DNA of 64,000 nt. It comes from Bacteroidota bacterium (GTDB lineage Bacteria; Bacteroidota; Bacteroidia; AKYH767-A; 2013-40CM-41-45). A model generated the notes under the pieces. That model saw nothing but the letters and a program-made list of their open reading frames with translations. It was not told the origin of the DNA and ran no database searches. The stretch covers positions 1 to 64,000 of the forward strand of contig JADKKE010000003.1 of NCBI GenBank assembly GCA_016720655.1, in the 5' to 3' direction. Position 1 is the stretch's first letter. Each line of letters starts with the position of its first letter. The position numbers and the translations under genes were made by a program. Below, one piece after another: positions 1 through 8,900 of the stretch.

Positions 1-1414
1 TGAACGCTTCGTATTGAGCAGAAGTCGCGGTGTTGTAACTTCCTGTTGTGGAAACTGCATTCGATGATGGTGTTGAGTTAAGAGTTGGTCCTGTCGTGGT
101 CGTTTCACTCTCGACATAATAAGTTGTAGTTGCACCGAGGTTTGGAATCGTATATGTTGTTCCGGTATTTACTGCTGAGCCACCAGTCGGAGTCGTGTAC
201 CATTTTTGAGATCCGGCGCCTGTTGCTGAAAGTGTAATTGAACCCGGACCGCATCTTGCAGCTCCGGTGACAGAAGGATTCGCAGGATTATTAATCACAG
301 AAACAACAAAGGGAGCAGAAGTTGCCGTTCCACATGGGTTCGTCACGGTGACTGTAAATGTTCCAGCAATATTTGTGGTGATTGTTTGTGTTGTAGCTCC
401 CGTAGACCAGAGGTATGCAGATCCTGCAGTTGCGGTAAGTGTTACCACATCTCCCTGTACAATTGTTCCCGCCCGGTTGGCGGTGATTTTTGCAACACCG
501 GTGCCGGCAACAGTCTGACGAGTAAGAGTAACAGGAACAGCAGCTACATTATTCCACTCTTTGGTTTCCCTGAAATTGTTATTCGGGTCAATTTCCACAA
601 CGATCCAATAAATACCGTTGCAAACATCGGGAGGAATGTTGATCCACATTCCATCAAGAGTTTTGGAATAGATGTCAACATAACCGGCAGAAATTCCCTG
701 CAATGCATTTGAACAACCATAATTACCTCCACCCAAACCATAATTTGGAAGATTGGAAGAGTTCAATATGTTGTTGAGCGAGTCTCTGCAGTAATTGTTT
801 GCAGCGTTGCAATTACTTAAGTCTAAAAGACAGAATGCAAGTTTTGTCCCTGTTCCTACAATTGACCAATTCAATGGATTGGGATCGTTCGGATTTTCAA
901 TGCGGAGAGTGTAGGTTCCCCAGGAATCAACGTGTTGGTGACCATGGGAAGGATGGTATGTCATTGTCCCGGCAATGCGGTCACTTGAAGTCATCGTATT
1001 GCCATTCTTGTGATAGACACGCTGAACAACAACTTGTTTTGGATCGGAGCCATCGGAGCAGAATCCGGCACCCGGATAAGAAGTAAAAGAATCTGTTCCA
1101 CAAACCCATTTGCTGATTCCGCGCACCTCGATCGGACCATATCCAAGGTTTGGTGTGGCACCGGTGAGCCGAAGTCTTCCATCATCAGAACCCTGATTGG
1201 CTTGGCTTGTCCCAGCATTCACCTGCGGATATTCGGTATATCCTCCATTGCTGATGGCTTCCTTTGACAAGGTAATGTCAGGTAACAAATCGCAATTTGT
1301 TCCGCCACCGGGAGGACAAGTGCAGGTAGTTGCATTGGTAGTTGTGCATTGTGTGCTTCCTGTAAAAGGAAATACCAACATAGTTCCTATAAGGAGCAGT
1401 ACAAATTTCTTCAT
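1..1414 (-). CDS. Secreted lysyl-oxidase-like protein with Ig-like repeats (C-terminus beyond window)
   Basis: Reading frame runs from an ATG at 1414 down to the left edge with no stop, so the C-terminus is missing. It opens with a signal peptide (MKKFVLLLIGTML...). Around residues 150-165 it has YHPSHGHQHVDSW, whose alternating H157/H159/H161 match the copper-binding His triad of lysyl oxidases. About 75 residues further on are GISAGYVDIY, a W-I-x-I segment and a P-N-N-N-F-R-E-T-...-N-N segment, also in the order seen in that family. After about residue 280 come Ig-like modules (AYLWSTGATTQ; then a CGPGSITLSATG module) as in T9SS cargo. Lysyl oxidases oxidise peptidyl lysine or other primary amines. 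Bacterial members exist, but substrates are mostly unknown. Family assignment is fairly firm; enzymatic activity is inference. Confidence 0.75.
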   Translation of the reverse strand, partial: MKKFVLLLIGTMLVFPFTGSTQCTTTNATTCTCPPGGGTNCDLLPDITLSKEAISNGGYTEYPQVNAGTSQANQGSDDGRLRLTGATPNLGYGPIEVRGISKWVCGTDSFTSYPGAGFCSDGSDPKQVVVQRVYHKNGNTMTSSDRIAGTMTYHPSHGHQHVDSWGTYTLRIENPNDPNPLNWSIVGTGTKLAFCLLDLSNCNAANNYCRDSLNNILNSSNLPNYGLGGGNYGCSNALQGISAGYVDIYSKTLDGMWINIPPDVCNGIYWIVVEIDPNNNFRETKEWNNVAAVPVTLTRQTVAGTGVAKITANRAGTIVQGDVVTLTATAGSAYLWSTGATTQTITTNIAGTFTVTVTNPCGTATSAPFVVSVINNPANPSVTGAARCGPGSITLSATGAGSQKWYTTPTGGSAVNTGTTYTIPNLGATTTYYVESETTTTGPTLNSTPSSNAVSTTGSYNTATSAQYEAF

Positions 1415-1536
1415 GTTTTACGGGATTCTTTGTTTGTACTAAACTATGAAAAAGAGATCAAACCTGCAACAGCTGCGGATTTCCGGCTACAAAAAAATTC
1501 CGGCCACCTCTAATACTGTTGGAATAATATCCCGAC

Positions 1537-3174
1537 TCAACTGAAAATTTTCGCAAAACGGAAATTCACGGCATCAAAAAGCCCCAAATCACTGATTTTG
1601 AATTCGGGAATTACAAGCAATGCCATAAAGGACAAAGTCATGTAGGGTGCTCGTAATCCGGAACCAAGAGACTTCACTTTCCGGTCGAGCAAACTATATT
1701 GTTTCGATACAGACGGACCATCAAGTGTTGAAATCAGTCCGGCTATGGGTAATGGAAGCACGAGCTCTTCGGACCCATCGATGGCACACAATCCACCTTT
1801 GTGTTCGATCAAGAGATTTACAGCCCGGCACAACTCTTCATCACTGACTCCGATGGCAATAATATTATGAGAATCATGTGCAACAGACGAAGCCATTGCG
1901 CCTTTTTTTAAACCGAAATTTTTTATCATGCCAACAGAGGGAGCTTTATCGGCATAACGATTGACCACAGCAATTTTTAAAATATCGTTTTCCGGATCGG
2001 ATACCACAAAACCGTCTTTCGATTTTATCTCCGTTTCCAAATGCAGCGTGATTAACTGCCCATCCAGGGCCTCAATGACATTTAATTTTGATCCTTCAAC
2101 ACGGACACGAAAGTCGGCTGGTTGTTGTTGCTTACAGGAAAAATTGTTGATGACAGGATGCTCTTCATCTTGCAGAAAGCATTTTCCGTTTTCAGATACA
2201 ATAGTTCCATCAATCACTGTTTTCAAAACATTAAAATCTTTCAGGTTATCGACCACAATAAAATCAGCCGGATCGCCGGTTTGCAAAAGACCAACCTCGA
2301 GTCCATAGTGTTTCACCGGATTCAGAGTTGCAGAACGTAAAACGTTCATCGTATTGTAACCTGCCGCGATAGCTCTGCTTACGAGCAAGTTGATGTGACC
2401 TAATTCGAGATCGTCAGGATGTTTATCGTCGCTGCAAAACATAATATCATCGGCGTATTCATCCATCAAGGGAATTAACGCGTTGAAATTTTTTGCAGCA
2501 GAGCCTTCACGAATCAAAATTTTCATTTTGTGATGAAGTTTGTCCAAAGCCTCCTGAATGGTGAAACATTCATGATCTGTGGAAATACCTGCAGCGATGT
2601 AACGTGCAGCTTCTTCACTTCTCAAGCCCGGTGCATGACCATCTACATTTCGGTGGTATTTTTGGGCGATTGCAATTTTCTCCATCACGATTGGATCCCT
2701 GTTCAAAACACCCGGGTAATTCATCATTTCCGCGAGGTATTTCAATTCATGATCACGAAACAAGATTTCTATATCCGCAGCAGTGATGGTGGCTCCGGCT
2801 GTTTCAAAAACAGTGGCCGGTACACAGGAAGGGGCACCAAAAAAAAACTTTAGGGGTGATTTTTTAGCATTTTCAAGCATGTAAAGTATTCCTTCCATCC
2901 CCAGAACATTTGCAATTTCATGAGGATCGCTCACTGTTGCAATTGTTCCGTGAGGCAATGCCATTCTGGAAAATTCGTAAGGAGTGAGCATAGAACTTTC
3001 AATGTGAATGTGTGCATCCACAAATCCAGGTAAAATGAATATTGATTCAGTATTGTTTTCTTCTACGATCCGTTCAATTTTTCCTTCGTGTAAGTGAAGC
3101 GTTCCGGAAAAAATACGTTTGTGAACAACGTCTACGATCTGGCCACTGATGGATTGAATTGGAAATGTTTTCAT
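1537..3174 (-). CDS. ade: Adenine deaminase
   Basis: Metal-dependent amidohydrolase of the Ade family (adenine to hypoxanthine, purine salvage), 545 residues from this start against about 580 in E. coli and B. subtilis. Visible motifs: GFVDAHIHIESSM with metal ligands H55 and H57, ALPHGTIATVSDPHEIANV, NVDGHAPGL, STDHECFTIQEAL and CSDDKHPDDL, in the usual Ade order. The C-terminal domain has HDSHNIIAIGV and LPLPIAGL. The ATG at 3174 is preferred over an in-frame GTG at 3228, because that GTG lies upstream of a good promoter box and inside a repeat. Monocistronic by appearance. The closest alternative, another amidohydrolase, is unlikely given the full motif set. Confidence 0.93.
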   Translation of the reverse strand: MKTFPIQSISGQIVDVVHKRIFSGTLHLHEGKIERIVEENNTESIFILPGFVDAHIHIESSMLTPYEFSRMALPHGTIATVSDPHEIANVLGMEGILYMLENAKKSPLKFFFGAPSCVPATVFETAGATITAADIEILFRDHELKYLAEMMNYPGVLNRDPIVMEKIAIAQKYHRNVDGHAPGLRSEEAARYIAAGISTDHECFTIQEALDKLHHKMKILIREGSAAKNFNALIPLMDEYADDIMFCSDDKHPDDLELGHINLLVSRAIAAGYNTMNVLRSATLNPVKHYGLEVGLLQTGDPADFIVVDNLKDFNVLKTVIDGTIVSENGKCFLQDEEHPVINNFSCKQQQPADFRVRVEGSKLNVIEALDGQLITLHLETEIKSKDGFVVSDPENDILKIAVVNRYADKAPSVGMIKNFGLKKGAMASSVAHDSHNIIAIGVSDEELCRAVNLLIEHKGGLCAIDGSEELVLPLPIAGLISTLDGPSVSKQYSLLDRKVKSLGSGLRAPYMTLSFMALLVIPEFKISDLGLFDAVNFRFAKIFS

Positions 3175-3190
3175 GGGATGGCGCAAGATA

Positions 3191-3198
3191 CAAAAGTA
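3191..3198 (-). promoter_or_regulatory. Promoter -7 box of adenine deaminase gene
   Basis: TACTTTTG on the minus strand fits the Bacteroidota -7 consensus TAnnTTTG and lies 16 nt upstream of the ATG at 3174. No convincing TTTG -33 element is seen at the expected distance; that position is close to the repeat at 3216-3232. Confidence 0.5.
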
Positions 3199-3215
3199 TC
3201 CCGGTATGATGTTTT

Positions 3216-3232
3216 GCCACGAATGCACGAAT
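3216..3232. repeat. Palindromic-family repeat, copy 1 (single arm)
   Basis: GCCACGAATGCACGAAT, identical over 17 bases to the left arm of the hairpin at 3683-3728. It lies downstream of the GxxExxY gene's stop, between that gene and ade, so the gene is flanked on both sides by the same element. Confidence 0.8.
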
Positions 3233-3294
3233 AAGGGTTTTTATTAGAGGCGCCTTTTAGTTGTAATATTAGCAGCTATTCGGCCTGCTGTTTT

Positions 3295-3669
3295 TCAATA
3301 AACAATTCTTTTGTAGTTGAGTTTTAGTTCGCCAAAATTGACGATCAGTGCCAATTTGTTTTGTGAAACTTTCAGGTAATTCAAGGCTTGGGCGATAAAC
3401 AGATCCGAAATTTTGGAGACGCCTTTTATTTCAAGAATGATTGAATCATTGACTACAAAGTCGGCGTAAAATTTGTGTGGCAGAATTATTCCTTTATAAC
3501 TGATTTCATACATTTTTTCTCGCTCAAAAGGAACACCAGTCAATTTGAATTCATATTCAAGAGCATCTTTATAAACTGTTTCAATAAAACCAGGACCAAG
3601 ATTGTTGTGTACTTCCATGCATTTTCCAATTATGGAATAACACTCTTCTTTGTAAATTAGGTTCTCCAT
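3295..3669 (-). CDS. GxxExxY family protein (PD-(D/E)XK nuclease superfamily-like)
   Basis: A 124-residue protein from the ATG at 3669, the usual size for the GxxExxY family (PF13366/TIGR04256). The signature G27-F-I-E30-T-V-Y33 is present, preceded by HNNLGPG. A later ADFVVNDSIILEIKG segment supplies D70, E80 and K82 in the spacing of a PD-(D/E)XK nuclease core. Biochemical function is unknown for the family. An in-frame TTG at 3747 would force translation through the hairpin at 3683-3728, so the ATG is preferred. The gene is flanked by copies of a palindromic repeat (3216-3232, 3683-3728, 3789-3801), an arrangement suggestive of a REP-type mobile or domesticated element. That last point is inference. 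Confidence 0.88.
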   Translation of the reverse strand: MENLIYKEECYSIIGKCMEVHNNLGPGFIETVYKDALEYEFKLTGVPFEREKMYEISYKGIILPHKFYADFVVNDSIILEIKGVSKISDLFIAQALNYLKVSQNKLALIVNFGELKLNYKRIVY

Positions 3670-3682
3670 ATTTCTGGTTTTT

Positions 3683-3728
3683 GCCACGAATGCACGAATG
3701 GTTTTATTTCCATTCGTGTATTCGTGGC
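3683..3728. repeat. Long inverted repeat (hairpin) upstream of GxxExxY gene
   Basis: GCCACGAATGCACGAATGG (3683-3701) and CCATTCGTGTATTCGTGGC (3710-3728) are inverted repeats matching at 18 of 19 positions around an 8-nt T-rich loop. The element ends 14 bases upstream of the ATG at 3669. It is not followed by a T tract in the direction of transcription, so a terminator role is unlikely. Confidence 0.9.
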
Positions 3729-3788
3729 TATTTTTTTTTATAAGCAACCTACTCTGTGTTGCATTTACATACGAACATATTCTATTTT

Positions 3789-3801
3789 CATTCGTGCATT
3801 C
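3789..3801. repeat. Degenerate third copy of the same repeat
   Basis: CATTCGTGCATTC matches the reverse complement of the core GAATGCACGAATG. It is a short fragment about 60 nt outside the hairpin. Confidence 0.55.
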
Positions 3802-3954
3802 AAGTCAATCAAATTAGTTCTAATAAAATCAACTGAAAAGAATAGAGAAAATTTATTCGTGGGGAAATTACCTTGAAAACGGAAGGGTCAATGGTTTTTC
3901 AGGGCAATAAAACAAACGATTGTTCGTTTTTTAAGGACAAACACATGCTGAAGC

Positions 3955-3987
3955 TTGTCAATCTGCGTTGAACCTTCGGTACCTTTG
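3955..3987 (+). promoter_or_regulatory. Bacteroidota-type promoter of the DUF5723 gene
   Basis: TTG at 3955-3957 and TACCTTTG at 3980-3987, spaced 22 nt, resemble the TTTG/TAnnTTTG promoter of the phylum's primary sigma factor. The box ends 8 nt before the ATG, so the 5' leader would be very short. Confidence 0.55.
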
Positions 3988-3995
3988 TATCTGTT

Positions 3996-5411
3996 ATGAA
4001 AAAGCTCTTGGTTCTCTTTGCTCTGGTATGCTGTAGCATGCATGTGAATGCTCAGGAAATGTGGGGTATCAGTAATAGCAATTACAGTGGGAACATGGGT
4101 ATTTTTCTAAATCCTGCAACGATTGTTGGAGCACCATACAAGTATGAATTCAATATTCTTGCGGGAGATTTTTTTGCCGAAAACACCTATATTTATTTTC
4201 CTCCGAGCGCTAAAATTATTCCCCGTTCAATTTTGGGTACTGTTCCTCCCGGAAAAAATTATTTCGATGATTATACAGGGAATCCTGTGAGCGGCTTTGC
4301 ACATGCCTTGATCATTGGTCCGTCTTATATCAAGAATAACGGTTCAGATGCATGGGGAATTCACACTGCACTTCGAAACGAAGTGAGTATTTTGAAAGCG
4401 CCTGCCGGACTCAGCAAATTCGTTTATGAAAAATATAAATACCCTGCGGGATTCGGACAACGTATCACCAGCACACCTTTTTCATTTGCCTGGATGAATT
4501 GGGCGGAAGCCGGATTTACCTATGGGAAAGTGTATATGGAAACACAAAAGGACTATCTCAAATGGGCAATCACAGGAAATATTCTCGTCGGATTTGATGG
4601 CTTGTTTCTGGATGTGCAAAAATTGGATTATACGTTTTATGATTCAACACATGCCGTGGTTCATGCCATGGATGCTACATTGGGACATGCAGTAAATGCA
4701 GATGGAAATTCGAGCCTGTTCGCACTCCGTGGTCTCGGGCTGAGCACGACACTTGGGGCAGTATACATGCATAAACGAAATCCGGGTGCATTCGACTGTA
4801 ACAAAACGTCAGATCAATTCAAAAAATATGATTATCGAATCGGGCTTTCTTTCCTTGATATCGGGATGATCGACTACTTCAGACAAGCCCAAACATTATC
4901 TGTGCAAACTTCGAATGACAGAACCTGGAACGGTATTGATTCCATCACGTTCTCTACAATGGCAGGGTTCGACTCATTAATCAGCAATAAAATAAATGGC
5001 ACGGTCAATTCAACTACTTCGGAATCATTTGGAATGTGGTTGCCATCTGCAATCAGTTTGCAGTTTGATTATTGTATTGTTCCAAAAGTGTATGCAAATG
5101 CAAGTTGGGTGAACCGTCTGCACTTTGGCCCAAAACAAGTGGCTCGTGGTAATCAGGTAGATCTTTCCATTCGTTACGAACGAAGAAAATTTGAAGCCGC
5201 CGCAGATTTTACAGTTTTTGAATACAAACAACCATCTGCAGGGATAGGATTGAGGTACTCGTTTTTTGTCATTGGTACCGACAGGCTTTTACAATGGCTG
5301 AGTCTTACGGATGTGAAGAGTTTTGATTTCTTTTTTGGGTTTAAATTCAACACTTGTGACTGGCCGTTCAATAAAAAAGGCCCAGACTGTCCGGCTTTTG
5401 GCCCTTCTTAA
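3996..5411 (+). CDS. DUF5723 family outer-membrane protein
   Basis: 471 residues with a signal peptide (MKKLLVLFALVCCSMHVNAQ). The mature N-terminus (MWGISNSNYSGNMGIFLNPA) resembles DUF5723, a Bacteroidota family with a PorV/FadL-like beta-barrel appearance. Many alternating aromatic/glycine strands follow, ending in a strand-rich region (SFDFFFGFKFNTC) typical of barrel proteins. Function unknown; outer-membrane location is inferred. It stands alone with its own promoter and is not obviously co-transcribed with the following giant gene, which is 516 nt away. Confidence 0.75.
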   Translation: MKKLLVLFALVCCSMHVNAQEMWGISNSNYSGNMGIFLNPATIVGAPYKYEFNILAGDFFAENTYIYFPPSAKIIPRSILGTVPPGKNYFDDYTGNPVSGFAHALIIGPSYIKNNGSDAWGIHTALRNEVSILKAPAGLSKFVYEKYKYPAGFGQRITSTPFSFAWMNWAEAGFTYGKVYMETQKDYLKWAITGNILVGFDGLFLDVQKLDYTFYDSTHAVVHAMDATLGHAVNADGNSSLFALRGLGLSTTLGAVYMHKRNPGAFDCNKTSDQFKKYDYRIGLSFLDIGMIDYFRQAQTLSVQTSNDRTWNGIDSITFSTMAGFDSLISNKINGTVNSTTSESFGMWLPSAISLQFDYCIVPKVYANASWVNRLHFGPKQVARGNQVDLSIRYERRKFEAAADFTVFEYKQPSAGIGLRYSFFVIGTDRLLQWLSLTDVKSFDFFFGFKFNTCDWPFNKKGPDCPAFGPS

Positions 5412-5927
5412 AACAGGCGTCTTTAAATTTTTGATCTAAGCGGACAAATGATGTAACGGATTTAGAATGCAGAATCGCATTCTGGTATTTCTGTAGAGAA
5501 TAATGACAGAGTGATTTATTTTTGTCTCTTGAAGGAAAAAGCAAGCGGACAAGTAAGGACAGTAAACGAGTAGTGAATTAGGCCAATCAAATGGTTCTGG
5601 AAGGCCAGTCATGGAAGATTTATCCTTTCTCGGCAACTCTGTTTAGTTCGTTTGAGTGCCGTCTTTTTCCGTTCATGTTGAGTCAAATAGGTCTTTGCGG
5701 TGCTTATCCTCCAGAAACCCTTCGATTTTTCAAGGGATTGTCACATAGTTTGGGGGAATTCCCACGGATTCTGCCGCAGCATTCAGGAGTTCAGACAAGC
5801 TTGATTTTTAACGTTTTTAGCTATTGATATTCCGGAGGATTTTATAACTTTGAAAGGCGATCTCCCGTATGAAAATTAAGCGGGTCCCTTCTCCTAAAAT
5901 TAAGTTATCGGATTAAATCTACACACA
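5412..5927. other. Intergenic region before the giant PKD gene
   Basis: 516 nt. A 7-bp-stem inverted repeat (AGAATGC/GCATTCT, 5464-5483) follows the DUF5723 gene but lacks a T tract, so it is at best a weak terminator. A 78-codon open frame at 5591-5827 has no family resemblance and is not called. A promoter box sits at 5845-5852. Confidence 0.5.
5824..5852 (+). promoter_or_regulatory. Promoter of the giant PKD-repeat gene
   Basis: TTG at 5824-5826 and TAACTTTG at 5845-5852 (18-nt spacer) match the Bacteroidota consensus. The predicted leader to the ATG at 5928 is about 70 nt. Confidence 0.5.
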
Positions 5928-8900
5928 ATGTCACAAAGAAAGTATTTGATTGCCGTCTGCGCTCTCTTTTTATTTCTATTCGCAGGCCGACAATCATTTG
6001 CACAAATTGATGTCCGCACAATTGACATGAATAAAGTCAATCAGGACAAGGTTGATGGAAAGTTGAACGGAACAGAACGCTATGTAAATTATCAGGCAAA
6101 TCCCAATCCATTTCCTTTTCAGCCCGGAGGCGTTTCCAGAAATGGTTCAAATGGGAATTCACAGTCCTCTGCTTTCGGTTGCAATTGTTGGATACCAAGA
6201 GATGCAAGCTGGCAGATTTGTGAATTCGATGGAAGCGGAGGAAGCGGAGGCCCGGGTGTTGCACCGGATTACAGGAATGATGACTGGTCAACGGTAGCAA
6301 TTATTTTACCATTTCAGTTTTGTTTGTACGGTAGAAACATTGATACAATTTTCATTAACAACAATGGAAACGTATCGGTTGATGCGCCGTATTCGACATT
6401 TTCAGCAGACACTTTTGCAAGTCCAAATTTTGTCATGATCGCTCCATTTTGGGGTGATGTTGACACGCGTGGCGCCACAAGCGGACTTGTTTATTACACT
6501 CTTACTCCGACACATCTTATCGTTCAATGGGAAGACGTAGGATATTTTTCATCGCACACAGATTTGCTCAATACATTTCAGTTGATTATGACTGATGGCA
6601 ACGATCCGATCCTTGGACCCGGAGCAAACGTGTCATTTTGTTACAAAGACATGCAATGGACAACCGGTGATGCATCCGGTGGTAGCGGAGGATTTGGAGG
6701 AACAGCAGCAACGGTTGGTGTGAATCTCGGAAACGGAACGGATTTTTTCCAGGTTGGATTGTTCGATCAGTTAGGTGGCGCATATGATGGACCCAATGGT
6801 GCCAGAGACGGAATTGACGCTCTGGATAACCAATCTTTTATTATCAATGCTTGTAATAGCGGATCCAATGTGCCTCCAATTATTAACTCCTTGCAGGCAT
6901 GTGATACACTAAAAGTTTGTCTTGGTGATACATTAATCATCAATGCAAATTATTTATCTCCGGAACCAACACAAGTCACAACTGCTTCTGTGAGTTCTCT
7001 TATGACCGGGATCACCACATTAGCAGCACTACCCGGAAACATTGCGTTTTTATCCGTTCAGATTATTGGTCTTCCTTCCAATCTCGGAATGAATCTGATT
7101 GATTTACGCGGGACAGACAATGGTGTGCCGGCACGAACAACAATTACTCACGTCGTCATTCAGGTATTACAATCGCCAACCGCAAGTTATACGTATGCTC
7201 CTTTGAGTCCTATTACCGCAGGTACAAATGTCACATTCACCAATACAAGTACAGGTACCGGCGCAACTTATTCCTGGAATTTCGGAGATGGTTCATTGAC
7301 ATCGGCTTTACAAAATCCAACTCACACTTATAGCACCGGAGGAACGTATGATTGTGTTCTCACTGTAACCAATGCGAATGGTTGTCAGGAAACATTTACT
7401 CAACAAATTGTCGTTACACAATGCGGAACCGCAAGTCTGACAACAACAAATGTTTGTCAGGGAACCGGAGCATTAATTACATACACAGGAACTCCTGCGC
7501 CTGCGGGTGCCTTTGCCTGGAATTTCCATGGAGGAACTGTTGTATCCGGAACCGGAGCGGGTCCCTATACGGTTACATGGAATACCTCGGGAACATTTAA
7601 CGTTGATGTAACAGTTACACAAGCCGGTTGTGGTCCGGTCACAGCGACACAAGCAATTACAATTTTCGCAACACCTACTGCATCGATCACTGCTACAGCA
7701 GCATTGTGTACAGGACAAATAAATACTATCAATTTTAATGGGACAGCCGGTGCAGGAGCAGGATATGCCTGGAATTTTGCCGGCGGGAATGTAAGTTCAG
7801 GCTCCGGTTCCGGACCGTATTCAGTGCAGTGGTCAACAGCTGGAAACTATCAGTTGCAATTGATAGTAACTGAAAATGGGTGCAGAGATACTGCAACTTT
7901 CGCTGTGTTGGTTAATGCTATTCCAACTTCTCCATTCACTGCAACACCTTCGGTTTGTGCAGGATCACCTGTAACGGTAACGTATACAGGAAATGCTCCG
8001 GCCGCTGCAAATTATACCTGGGGTTTTGATGGAGGAACTATCGTTGCAGGAAGCGGACAAGGTCCCTATACACTTGTCTGGAATTCTGCCGGAAGTCATC
8101 AGCTTTCCCTCACAGTTGCACAAAATGGTTGTACATCAACACCGTCGAACGCTACCGTCACAGTCAATCCAATTCCGAATGCTTCCATCACAGCTACACC
8201 AGCTGTTTGTGTAGGTCAATCCAACGCAATAAACTTTAATGGAACTGCCGGCGCCGGTGCCGGATACACCTGGAACTTTGGTTCAGGAACTGTCGGTTCA
8301 GGCAGTGGTTCCGGACCATACGCAGTTTCGTGGAACACAGCCGGTGCACAACAAGTTCAGGTGGTTGTCACTGAGAATGGTTGTCGTGACACTGCTGTAT
8401 TTGCGGTTCAGGTAAATGCAATTCCAACATCATCATTCACTGTTACTCCATCTGTTTGTGCCGGTAGTCCGGTTGCTGTGAACTATACAGGAACTGCTGC
8501 CGCAGGTTCAGGATATACATGGAATTTCAATGGAGCAACTGTTGCTTCCGGGGCCGGACAAGGACCTTATAGCCTGGTATGGAATTCAGCGGGGGCCTAT
8601 ACGGTTTCTCTTACCGTTACCGAAAATGGATGTGTATCAGCACCGTCAAGTCGACCAGTCACCATAAATGCTATTCCGGATGCTGCAATCGGAGCTACTC
8701 CTGCAGTTTGCATCGGACAAGCGAATACAATTAATTTTACAGGCACTGCTCTGGCAGGCGCATCCTATTCATGGAGTTTTGGAACCGGAACTGTCAATTC
8801 CGGTTCAGGTGCCGGTCCTTATTCCGTTCAATGGGGCGCTGCAGGTAATGAACCACTCAAAGTGATCGTCACACAAAATGGCTGTACTGATAGTGCGTTT

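Larger units (their letters stand above)
3670..3995. other. Divergent intergenic region
   Basis: Contains the hairpin at 3683-3728, a short repeat fragment at 3789-3801 and the promoter of the DUF5723 gene at its right end. The remaining AT-rich stretch (about 3802-3950) shows nothing recognisable. Confidence 0.6.

Noticed and set aside
5591..5827. 78-codon open frame in the gap before the giant PKD gene
   Set aside because: No recognisable motif, no promoter fitting it and a composition like the surrounding intergenic DNA.
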